A stretch of DNA of 64,000 nt from the NCBI RefSeq assembly GCF_025985425.1, contig NZ_CP094972.1, forward strand, positions 2,790,001 to 2,854,000, written 5' to 3'. Shown one piece after another: positions 1 through 7,900 of the stretch. Source of the stretch: Entomomonas sp. E2T0 (GTDB lineage: Bacteria > Pseudomonadota > Gammaproteobacteria > Pseudomonadales > Pseudomonadaceae). How positions within the stretch are numbered: position 1 is the first letter of the stretch; every line of letters starts with the position of its first letter. A program made the position numbers and the translations under genes. The notes beneath the pieces are model-generated. The model saw only the letters and a list, made by a program, of their open reading frames with translations, did not search any database and was not told the DNA's origin.

Positions 1-2
1 GT

Positions 3-542
3 TGCCAAGACACCTTTTATGTAGGTAACTTAAAGGGTGTAGGTAGAATTTACCAACAAACCTTTATCGACTCCTACTCAAAGGTAGTTCATTGTAAGCT
101 ATACACCACTAAAACACCGATTACCGCAGCGGATATACTTAATGATAAGGTATTACCTTTCTATAATAGTCATGAACTGCCTATGTTGAGAATACTCACT
201 GATAGAGGCACAGAGTATTGTGGAAAGGTAGAACACCATGATTATCAGCTCTATTTAGCGATCAATGATATTGATCACACTAAAACTAAAGCCATGTCAC
301 CGCAGACTAATGGTATTTGTGAAAGATTCCATAAGACTGTATCACAAGAGTTTTACCAAATTACCTTTAGGAAAAAGCTTTATAATCATCTAGAGGAACT
401 GCAAAAAGATCTGGACGAATGGCTAGATTACTACAATAATAACCGAACTCATCAAGGTAAAATATGCTGTGGAAGAACTCCTATGGAAACATTACTTGAT
501 GGAAAACTGATCTGGTTAGAAAAGAATTTAGACCAGATCTAA
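3..542 (+). CDS. IS481-family transposase, C-terminal part
   Basis: The reading frame is open from the left edge of the window to the TAA at 540-542, so the N-terminal helix-turn-helix part lies outside. The visible ~179 residues are the integrase catalytic core. The first Asp is in CQDTFYVG, followed by KGVGRIYQQTF, which is very typical of IS481 transposases. The second Asp is in LTDRGTEYCG and the Glu in NGICERFHKT, completing a DDE triad. Such enzymes cut and join the ends of their own element. No clear terminal inverted repeat could be fixed downstream, so the element's right end is not defined. No frameshift is seen in the visible part; whether the copy is whole cannot be judged. Confidence 0.85.
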   Translation, partial: CQDTFYVGNLKGVGRIYQQTFIDSYSKVVHCKLYTTKTPITAADILNDKVLPFYNSHELPMLRILTDRGTEYCGKVEHHDYQLYLAINDIDHTKTKAMSPQTNGICERFHKTVSQEFYQITFRKKLYNHLEELQKDLDEWLDYYNNNRTHQGKICCGRTPMETLLDGKLIWLEKNLDQI

Positions 543-596
543 CCTAACAGACACCTTTTTAAAATGGGTTACTGTACGATCTGGTCGTGACTACTA

Positions 597-635
597 CATA
601 TTACATATAAGGCTTTTTTGTTTCTGTAATTTAAT
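597..635. repeat. Short repeat shared with 11842-11877
   Basis: The stretch ATTACATATAAGGC plus a T-run and TCTGTAATTTAATT recurs at 11842-11877 as ATTACACATAAGGA plus a T-run and TCTGTAATTTAATT. At 11835 the sequence forms a complete hairpin terminator. Here the matching 5' stem arm is missing, just downstream of the transposase gene. It may be a terminator cut by the insertion sequence. Confidence 0.45.
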
Positions 636-677
636 TTTATACATGTAAATATAACTGCTAACATGTATATTATACTC

Positions 678-1160
678 TTATTTTTTTACCAATCTTACAT
701 ATTGGTAAGCATCTTGGTTAGAAAATGCATCTACAGTTTTCTTTGGTGTACTTGATAACACTTTTTCAGCAACCTTTTGAGATGGTATGTTTGATATGCC
801 AACTATAGCTTCAATATATATTTCGTTTATATACTCTGGCATTTTGTCTGTTAAATCAGAAATGCTTTGTTCAAGAATTAACTTAGCAATTCCCTGATTT
901 CTAAAATCTTCTGCAACAGCATAAGAAACTCCTACACAGGTTGTATATCCAATTGGTTCCATATGCAAATAAATAGCAATTGCTTTGACTTTTAAATCTT
1001 TTTCAATAAAAGCATAAGTCATTCTTGAATTTCCATCTGCATCATCTAACATCATATATAGGTTTGGGTACTTCTCAGAAGGAAATAGCTCAATTTTATT
1101 TTCTAGCAAAGCTTCTTGAAATTGAATAAGAATTGCATTAACGTCAATCATATCTGGCAT
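678..1160 (-). CDS. GNAT-family N-acetyltransferase
   Basis: This 160-residue protein has the GNAT fold signature. A beta-strand (CVGVSYAVAEDF) leads into the acetyl-CoA pyrophosphate-binding loop RNQGIAKLILEQ (R/Q-x-x-G-x-A/G pattern) near residues 85-100. The ATG at 1160 is preceded by AAAGGAG at good spacing. It would transfer an acetyl group from acetyl-CoA to an amine of an unknown small molecule or protein; the sequence does not reveal the substrate. It is a single-gene unit lying between an insertion sequence and a UmuD-like pseudogene, so it is probably accessory cargo. The family is secure, the function unknown. Confidence 0.75.
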   Translation of the reverse strand: MPDMIDVNAILIQFQEALLENKIELFPSEKYPNLYMMLDDADGNSRMTYAFIEKDLKVKAIAIYLHMEPIGYTTCVGVSYAVAEDFRNQGIAKLILEQSISDLTDKMPEYINEIYIEAIVGISNIPSQKVAEKVLSSTPKKTVDAFSNQDAYQYVRLVKK

Positions 1161-1244
1161 AAATTACTCCTTTGAATTAGTCCTTTTTTAAATCATTCAT
1201 ATGATAATTATTTTACCTGAATTCTTAATTTAACAAATGATAAA

Positions 1245-1506
1245 TTACAAATGTGTATTAATATTATTTCTTTTAAATGAATGAGCATTAAACCTAACCA
1301 CTCCCCATATTTGAGAATCACGATCTGTAAACTCTATAACTGGCAGATTAGGCGAAGTTAAATATACTTGATCTTCTTTGTATACAACTTTTCTTAAAGA
1401 TATTTCATCTATTTGGAATGCCAGCTCTTACAGTCTAGCTAGCCAGTGGAATAAACTTATTATCTTTAGATAATGAGCCTAAAAAATCTAATTCGTAACT
1501 TGTCAT
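1245..1506 (-). pseudogene. UmuD/LexA-like S24 peptidase, broken
   Basis: Reading the minus strand from ATG 1506 gives MTSYELDFLGSLSK, then FIPLAS, a TAG stop, and TVRAGIP. The last two pieces match the N-terminus and self-cleavage region of UmuD-type S24 peptidases. After a frame change and an apparent internal deletion, another frame reads ISLRKVVYKEDQVYLTSP, PVIEF and WGVVRFNAHS, ending at 1245. This matches the C-terminal part of the same family. Intact members self-cleave under RecA stimulation and activate error-prone polymerase or derepress phage genes. With a nonsense codon, a frameshift and the catalytic middle missing, this copy cannot work. It is likely a relic of a prophage or mobile SOS module. 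Confidence 0.6.
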
Positions 1507-1538
1507 TAAACTACTTAATATAATGAATATTACTCATG

Positions 1539-1571
1539 CTAGCATTTGATTTTTATGCTTAACAACAACAA
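1539..1571. repeat. Imperfect 33-bp repeat, copy 1
   Basis: CTAGCATTTGATTTTTATGC followed by TTAACAACAACAA recurs at 2721-2753 with a handful of substitutions. Both copies sit beside broken genes. Meaning unknown; possibly scars of the same mobile or duplicated segment. Confidence 0.45.
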
Positions 1572-1690
1572 AAAACATCAAATATTTTTCTCAAAACTCG
1601 CTCTGAAAGCCTTGCAAATACGTTTGCAAAATGTTGTTATTTTTGTAAATTTTGCCTAACAAAAAAGAGCAAATTACATTATTTATCAAT

Positions 1691-1760
1691 TAGTTATAGT
1701 GATTAGACAGGTTATCTCTTAATCAATTGGTCATAGGTTCGAGCCCTATACGACCCACCA
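1691..1760 (+). pseudogene. tRNA-Lys(CUU) remnant, 3' half intact
   Basis: The segment ending at 1760 reads CTCTTAATCAATTGGTC (anticodon loop CTCTTAA, anticodon CTT, 1716-1722), then a perfect T-arm ATAGG-TTCGAGC-CCTAT and the 3' acceptor strand ACGACCCACCA. This matches the 3' half of bacterial tRNA-Lys. The 5' half is degraded: no GGGTCGT acceptor strand is visible and the 5' anticodon stem mispairs twice. Integrases often recombine at tRNA 3' ends and leave such a half copy behind. This may therefore mark an old edge of a genomic island. It is unlikely to be a functional tRNA. Confidence 0.65.
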
Positions 1761-1921
1761 ATTACACCAATGCTTTCAGCTATATTTTTAATCCTCTCAA
1801 AATCCCACAAAATTAGTATTGTCCCACACTAATGTTTATAAAGCCTGCTATTTTGTCCATTTTTTAATCAATTCTAACTCACTTGAAGATAACTTTATAC
1901 TAGGCAAAAAAAGAAAATTAT

Positions 1922-2194
1922 ATAAAAATATTTTTTGGCATACTACTTGAATTATTCGGTATAGCAAGTTTAAGATTGGTTGATCTTTCCACTGTGTAAC
2001 ATCATCCAGGTGGAGAAATTGAAGCTATGCTATTACTTGTGGGCGTAGCGGGAATATTCGTAGCCGTAATCTGTAGTTAGGTATTTGGCAAATCAGTAGG
2101 TTTAACACTAAAAAAGATGATAGCAAAGAGTAAGGTGTCATTTAATTATTGGCCCTTTGCTCCACCTCTTTTATTAAATGTAAATTTGAACTAA
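1922..2194 (+). pseudogene. Small membrane protein remnant with two stop codons
   Basis: One frame runs through FFGILLELFGIASLRLVDLSTV, a TAA, HHPGGEIEAMLLLVGVAG, IFVAVICS, a TAG, and VFGKSVGLTLKKMIAKSK, ending at TAA 2192-2194. Two hydrophobic stretches suggest a small membrane protein. The frame stays constant across both stops, so the damage is two point nonsense mutations rather than frameshifts. No family was recognised and the original start cannot be fixed. It lies just downstream of the tRNA remnant, as expected for decayed island cargo. Confidence 0.4.
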
Positions 2195-2378
2195 TAGACT
2201 TCAAGTCATTAGAGAAATAAATACTTTATCAATCAATATTCTTAAAAATCAAAAAACTATAATTTCATTTGAGCAGAACAATACTATTGTCTTATATCTC
2301 ATCTAAAACAATACTAATAGTCTAAAAAAGCAATACTTACTGATGTATAAAAATACGTAAAAAGTCATGGAGAATTTT

Positions 2379-2630
2379 ATGAAAAATATAATAAAAATAT
2401 TATTAACAAGTTTTATAGTTTTAACATTATCAAACGGAATGGTAAAAGCTAACGAATACGATGGCTTATATCATTTATATCATCAAGAAATTGTTACAAG
2501 AATGGATGGTCATCAGGTATGGAGTTGCTTATATCTTAAAAAATGGATTGAAAATAATGAATATAAAGAAGACCGCGTAGAGGCTCAATTCCCACTTATT
2601 TTAAGCTGTCCAGCTATACTTCCAATATAA
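2379..2630 (+). CDS. Small exported two-cysteine protein
   Basis: The start at 2379 is chosen because GGAG at 2369-2372 is spaced six bases from it, and translation then begins with a signal peptide (MKNIIKILLTSFIVLTLSNG, cleavage near VKA-NE). An ATG at 2367 overlaps the ribosome site. The mature part (~55 residues) has CLY, then 27 residues on SCP, and ends in ILPI. The same C-x-Y...C-P layout is seen in the broken gene at 12044-12288 (identical Cys spacing) and in the gene at 12496-12765. The two cysteines may form a disulfide in the periplasm. Function unknown; given the nearby Rhs effector, a T6SS-linked or immunity role is possible but unproven. Confidence 0.6.
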   Translation: MKNIIKILLTSFIVLTLSNGMVKANEYDGLYHLYHQEIVTRMDGHQVWSCLYLKKWIENNEYKEDRVEAQFPLILSCPAILPI

Positions 2631-2720
2631 CTTCAGTAAAAGTATGGTTGAGAGAGTAAACAACCATACTTTAAAAATATTATTTTAATTGTTTACTAGC
2701 TTCCACACTACATTTAATTT

Positions 2721-2753
2721 CTAGCATTTAGTTTTTATGCCGAACAATAATAA
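2721..2753. repeat. Imperfect 33-bp repeat, copy 2
   Basis: CTAGCATTTAGTTTTTATGC followed by CGAACAATAATAA is the second copy of the repeat at 1539-1571. It lies about 70 bases ahead of the broken gene starting at 2824. Confidence 0.45.
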
Positions 2754-2823
2754 TACTTTCCTCTAATACACTATAATCGTAATTAAATAAGATGATCTAT
2801 AAGTATTTTAAGGATATTTGTTT

Positions 2824-3511
2824 ATGGAACGATTTCTATTTTCTCTATTATTATGTTCTGCTTCATTAGTATATACGGATAACTTGCAAACCAGCAGTTA
2901 GAGAACATCCTGCCTCATAAGATAATATATTCCAAATTTACGCACCTGAATAAACTTTTTTTGCACCGCAAGCAGAAAGCGTTACATTTAGCGAAGGACT
3001 ACAATTTATATTCTATAACAATAAAACTAAATACATAGTCTATCTGTCAGCTATAGAGATCGCCTCAACTGAAGACTATATAAATGCATTAGGATTAGAA
3101 AACGTATCAAAAGATGATAAAGAAATCCTAAAAATTAGAGATATACATAATATCAATTGCAACGTTACTCAAATAAAACTCTTAATCACTTATAAGAGCA
3201 AGGTTTTTATTATAAATGAAGCTAATGATAAACCTTTAAGAGTGTTGATTATTGATGAAAAAGGTAAACGTGTTGATTTCATTAAAATCAAAGGACTCAC
3301 TATTCACTATAGAGCAAGTGGATTCAATGATGAGCACTTATCAATCAAGGAGAGGCTAATAATGGATATGCTAACAAAAAAAGATTTAAGAAAAATACTT
3401 GTAAAATAGTATGGAGACCAAACAAAGGGCTGGAAAATAAGTGAAGACTTAATACTTAAAGTAGCAGAGGTTATTGAAAAATCTGGAGAGTGCAGAGCTG
3501 TGTTACTCTAA
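2824..3511 (+). pseudogene. Exported protein remnant, frameshifted and with in-frame stops
   Basis: ATG 2824 opens a signal peptide-like start (MERFLFSLLLCSASLVYT) that stops at once. A second frame then carries EHPAS, stop, DNIFQIYAPE, stop, and a long open run from 2954 (FFAPQAESVTFSEG, QFIFYNN, LLITYKSKVFIINE, VLIIDEKGKR). This run reaches TAG 3407-3409 and continues in the same frame (YGDQTKGWKISEDLIL) to TAA 3509-3511. The original product was probably an exported protein of ~225 residues. No family was recognised. At least one frameshift and three stop codons make it non-functional. It lies on the strand opposite to the PAAR/VgrG genes. Confidence 0.55.
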
Positions 3512-3583
3512 TAACCAACAATGTACGCTTCTCCTTATATCAGCATTAACAGCTTAGGAAGCTAGTTTACATTAACTATTAAG

Positions 3584-3622
3584 AACAACTCTCTTCTACA
3601 AGATTCATAGAAGAGAGTTGTT
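3584..3622. terminator. Bidirectional stem-loop terminator
   Basis: AACAACTCTCTTCT at 3584-3597 pairs perfectly with AGAAGAGAGTTGTT at 3609-3622 across an 11-base loop. It separates the plus-strand remnant ending at 3511 from the convergent PAAR gene ending at 3636. The T-tracts are short on both sides, so it may act in both directions. Confidence 0.7.
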
Positions 3623-3635
3623 TAATTACGCTAAG

Positions 3636-4217
3636 TTAAGGAGCAAAACCAAAACCACCTTGTGACCCTATTAAACTAGCACCACAAGATGTTTTCATAT
3701 TAGTTAGTGTAATAGGTACTTGAGTAAAGCCCATACCACCAGCCCCCTCTATAACTGAATAGACTCCTTGGCAGTCAGGACAAGGACAATATACCTTATC
3801 ACCAATGCCAACAGATGGAATACCATTAAAGTCACACCCAGCAAAAGCACTAATTACTCTGCCACCATGATCTGTAATATCACCTAAAGACAGAATTGTC
3901 TGAATTATTTTAACCAGTAAACCAACTATTACAATAATAATCGCCAATACCACCATTACTACTACAATAGTTAACACTGTTTTAATTACTTTAGCTGTAG
4001 CCAGCAAAGCAGTTGCGGCTAATAATGGTAATCCAGCCGTTGCTGCAACTGTAATTGCAGCTGCTGATGCAGCAGCTACGGAAATACCCAGTTGAGCTGC
4101 TACGGCTGTCACTGTCAATGTATTACTCGCTACCAATGGCGCTATTGCTGAAGAAACTGTAGCTGCAGTTGTTGTACCTAACTGAGCTGCGATAGCTGCT
4201 ACTAATTCTGTTGGCAT
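3636..4217 (-). CDS. PAAR-domain T6SS spike-tip protein with N-terminal hydrophobic region
   Basis: The last ~80 residues are a PAAR domain: ITDHGGRVISAF, GIGDKVYCPCPDCQGV, ITLTNMKTSCGASLIGSQGG. Its repeated Gly, His and Cys residues build the metal-binding cone that caps a VgrG trimer in T6SS. Residues 1-115 are Ala/Thr/Val-rich and include a strongly hydrophobic stretch (VIKTVLTIVVVMVVLAIIIV), typical of PAAR proteins carrying transmembrane effector or chaperone-bound segments. No separate C-terminal toxin is present. ATG 4217 is preceded by AGGGGA. It is on the same strand as the VgrG-Rhs gene upstream and was probably acquired with it. No other T6SS structural genes are in the window, so it would serve an apparatus encoded elsewhere. 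Confidence 0.8.
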   Translation of the reverse strand: MPTELVAAIAAQLGTTTAATVSSAIAPLVASNTLTVTAVAAQLGISVAAASAAAITVAATAGLPLLAATALLATAKVIKTVLTIVVVMVVLAIIIVIVGLLVKIIQTILSLGDITDHGGRVISAFAGCDFNGIPSVGIGDKVYCPCPDCQGVYSVIEGAGGMGFTQVPITLTNMKTSCGASLIGSQGGFGFAP

Positions 4218-4299
4218 GATTTATTCCCCTTCTATAACTAAACTCTTTAATAAGGCTATTGAAATCTCTTAGTTCAAACCTGTTATAAATTACTTAATA

Positions 4300-4556
4300 T
4301 CATGATTTACAGCTTTTTTTATTTAATAAAATGCCTATTATGATGTTTACTATTAACACATTCCATAATGCTTTACCCATAAAATAATTTGCATTAACAA
4401 CACCTAGCACCCTACCAAAAACACATCCTGTAGTACATAAAATATCCAATTAACATCTACTGGGCCTCCTATTCTTTCAAAATCATAATTTAGGCCTAAT
4501 ATTTCATCTTTAAAGCTTAAAGATGAAATATTTGAAGAAAACGTTGTTCCTGCTAC
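4300..4556 (-). pseudogene. Membrane protein remnant next to the effector/immunity pair
   Basis: After the candidate immunity gene the minus strand stays readable: VAGTTFSSNISSLSFKDEI, LGLNYDFERIGGPVDVNW, IFYVLQDVF. It then shifts frame at a run of five Ts and continues as GRVLGVVNANYF, MGKALWNVLIVNIIIGILL, NKKSCKS, stop at 4302-4300. Restoring one T joins both parts into ~85 residues with one or two membrane segments. The 5' end, presumably a signal peptide, is missing. Its place suggests a former second immunity or accessory gene of the Rhs locus. No family was recognised. Confidence 0.5.
4498..4532 (-). terminator. Long perfect hairpin after the immunity gene
   Basis: AATATTTCATCTTTAA (4498-4513) and TTAAAGATGAAATATT (4517-4532) pair perfectly around a 3-base loop, about 20 bases past the stop of the gene at 4553. 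There is no T-run after it on the minus strand, so it may be an RNA-stabilising hairpin rather than a classical terminator. Confidence 0.4.
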
Positions 4557-4912
4557 TTACTACTGTTAATCATCAATAACAGCTCTTTTGTATCAATCTC
4601 CTTAGTATACTGAGCAAACTTACCTTCTTTAGTTTGGTAGTTCACAATAATCTTATGTGTAAAAATATTAATCTTTATGTTCTGTGAAACTAATACATAA
4701 TGAGGTGCATAAGTTACATTATCTTTTTTCCAATCCGCTTTCTCCTTTTCAAAGAACTGAATAATATCTTCTGTCATAACAAATGGGCGCTGTTCGATTC
4801 GTTTACCCGCTTCATATAATTCATACTGAAAATTATTCTGTAGTAACTGAATAGGAAACTCAGCCTGACAAAAAAATAAACAACCTAATACACTAACTAA
4901 AATATTTTGCAT
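4553..4912 (-). CDS. Candidate immunity protein for the VgrG-Rhs toxin, exported
   Basis: This 119-residue protein starts only two bases after the stop of the VgrG-Rhs gene, the usual place for the cognate immunity gene. It begins with a short hydrophobic export signal (MQNILVSVLGCLFFCQA), with VLGC as a possible lipobox. The rest is soluble, charged and beta-rich (YAPHYVLVSQNIKINIFTH). An exported immunity protein implies that the toxin acts in the periplasm, which fits the cysteine-amidase-like reading of the toxin domain. No family was recognised; the immunity role is inferred from position and size. The coupling to the upstream gene suggests co-translation. Confidence 0.6.
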   Translation of the reverse strand: MQNILVSVLGCLFFCQAEFPIQLLQNNFQYELYEAGKRIEQRPFVMTEDIIQFFEKEKADWKKDNVTYAPHYVLVSQNIKINIFTHKIIVNYQTKEGKFAQYTKEIDTKELLLMINSSK

Positions 4913-4914
4913 AA

Positions 4915-7900
4915 CTATATACCAGTCCCTCTACGAGCTTGAATCATGTTAACAATATGATGATACTGCTGTGCTGAGTAGTCTCTACAACTATAAGTAA
5001 GCACATTGTATTTTGCCCTATTTCCAACCTGCTCTTCCATATAATCAATTATTAGCTGATCTTCTTCTGGTGTAGTAGCAAAAGTACTTACTACTTTAGT
5101 TGCAGGATCCCAATCCTCATAAACAACTCCCGATCCTTTACCACCCCTAGCTGGCTGACCAGAACCAGAAGAGCCAGAGGGCCTTGATGATCCAGAGGAT
5201 CCTAGTACTCCACCACTATTACTAGCTGAGGATTTAGCATTAGCATCATCTACACCAAAACTAATTGCTTTTTGTAAGGTGTTTGTTGTTGGATCAAAAA
5301 CTTCAACTTTTCTATGCCAGCCACCTACAGCATTTGTATTAACTAAACGAATATCTAATCCATATGGATCCACATAATTAATAGAGTTACTTGGATAAAT
5401 ATAAGTATTTAATCCTCCCTTAAATCCAATTGGGTCATGAGTCACATAACGCCCTAACTCTGGCAGGTAATATCTATTACTATTATAGTATAGCCCAGAT
5501 TCTTCATCTTCAAATTGACCTTGGAAGCGAATAGGTTGGTCGATATGTCCCACTATATTTTTTACTGCTTTCCAATCATCTGCTTCAGCGCTCCAAAGTT
5601 CTTCACCCGTACTACTGGTTAATTTAAGTGGTGTACCTAAGTGATCGGTATGATAGAAAGCAATTTGTAAGTTTTCAGGCTTAAATACTAAATCCATCGG
5701 TAACTCTAAGTTGGCCTCTTCAAACTGTCTACGGCATTGACGTATTTCAATGGGCACTTCCATTTCATCATGTTCAATACTCAATAGTGGTACAAAGGTA
5801 TTAGGTTGGTACACAATGGTACGTTCCCTATTATTCTTAGTTTCTGAGCACAATGTATCACCCAACCAACCATAACGGATTGTATTTTTTTGCTGGCCGT
5901 TATCAATGACTTTACGGATTCGTCTTGAGAAGGCATCGTAGGTGTACTCTGTGTGTAGTATTTCTGCTGTACCACTGCGGGTTAGTTTAATTAGACGGTT
6001 AAGTGCATCGTATTTCATATCTAACCGTGTCCCATCTGCACGTTGTATGCGGCTTAGGTTTCCTGCATTATCGTATTGGTACTGATTACCATTGAGTTCG
6101 GTAATTTGGTTAGTTGCCCATACGGCTTTTGCAGCCTTGACTTTTTTACCCTTAACTTTCTCAGCTGTCACAGAACGTTGATGAAGTTTTTGCGCCAATA
6201 ATTCTGGGTTTAGAATTGCTAGTAGCTCATCCCCCTCATCCTCCACCACCGTTTTTTGCTTGGTGGTTAGTAGTCGTGGCCCATCTACAGGGAGATAACG
6301 ATTCCCTGCAGGGTCAAAGTGGTAGTTAAAGGCTTGATCATTATGTTGGCTACCCACTAAACGGCCTGAGTCATCATACTGATACTGAATGTTTGGCAAT
6401 AGGTTATCAGCAATTTGTTTAAGTTGGCCTAGTTGGTCGTATTGATATTGGCGTTGCCATTGGTTAGCGCCCATCATCACTGTTGTATCTGCTAGTTGAC
6501 CTAATGGGTTGTAGTTAGTATGGGCTTCAAATAATGGCTCTTTTGCTCCCGTTACCATTGCCTTACGCACAATTTCTCGGTGTAGTTGGTCGCGCTCAAA
6601 GAGCACTTCCACCTGATCAACCATGAGTCCATGTAAATGGCCTGGCCCATAGCGCATCCAAGAAACAGCAGGGGCATTGTTATAGGCTGTTTTTTCAAGG
6701 TTACTCATAATATCAAAAGTTTGATCCACCTGATAATACCAGTTATCGTCTAGGTGAGTTTGTGATTCACGCACCAAACGCCCAGCTCGGTCATAATCAT
6801 AAACAACCGATACGGCTAAGTTAATAGCTGAAGCTAATAAGCCATCTTTACGCCAGATGAAATGCTCAGTTAACACCCCATGTACATCTGTAGCTGGTAG
6901 CTGGCGTTCAGTTACACGCCCCATAGGATCGTATTTATAGTTGATCTTACGACCTAAACTATCGGTTACTGCTACCATTTCATCAGCTACGTTGTATTGG
7001 TATTGTTTTACTGTGCCATCAAAGTCTTTTTCTTGCACTAGCCGATCTAGTACATCGTACTCAAAACTAGCCACAGCCTCATTTTCGTTAATTACTTGAA
7101 CTACACGGCCTGCTTTGTCATAGCTGTATTTAACTTCAAGCCCAGCAGGGTCAATGGTTTTAATCACACGGCTAAAGCGGTCATACTCCATACGTGTTTT
7201 CAATTTTTTAGGATCAATCACAGCAATAACACGGTCTAAGATATCATATTGGTATTCAATCTGCTTTCCATCAGCCATTTTTACTTTGGTTAAACGGTCT
7301 TTATTATCATACTCATAGCTGATTTTTTCACCCTGTGCATTGGTTTCACTAAGTAAGCGACCATTGGCATCATAATCTTTTTGTAGCATATTGTTACTAC
7401 AATCGGTATAGTTCTTTAACTGACCTACTTCATTCCATTCTAATTTTTTCACTCCATCTTTAGCATCAATAATCTGTGTCGGATTATTTGGCAATGTAGG
7501 ATTATCATATTGATACTTAGTCACTGCTCCTGTAGGTTCAGTAATAGAAATTAGATTACCTTGTTTATCATACACCATTTGAGTAAACTGCCCTTCTGGA
7601 GCGATAATTTCCAAAGGCTTTCCAGTTTTTTGATCTAACTTATAAGTCCACTGTCCACCATCAGGCATAGTCATACCAATTAATCGACCTTTCTCATCTA
7701 ACTGGTTTAATTTCTTGCGACCTAATGGGTCTACAGTAGCTACAAGGCGTCCCAATCGATCATACTCATACTCAATACGACTACCATCTGCACGCTCATA
7801 GGCAGTCCAACGTTGTAAACCACCTGTACCATTAAAATAGTAACGCTCTATACGATCAAGACTATCTTTCACTTCTGTGTGATTATCTTGATAAGTATAG

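Noticed and set aside
639-668. Dyad ATACATGT...ACATGTAT after the GNAT gene
   Set aside because: Long loop, AT-only stem and no T-run on either strand; not convincing as a terminator or operator.
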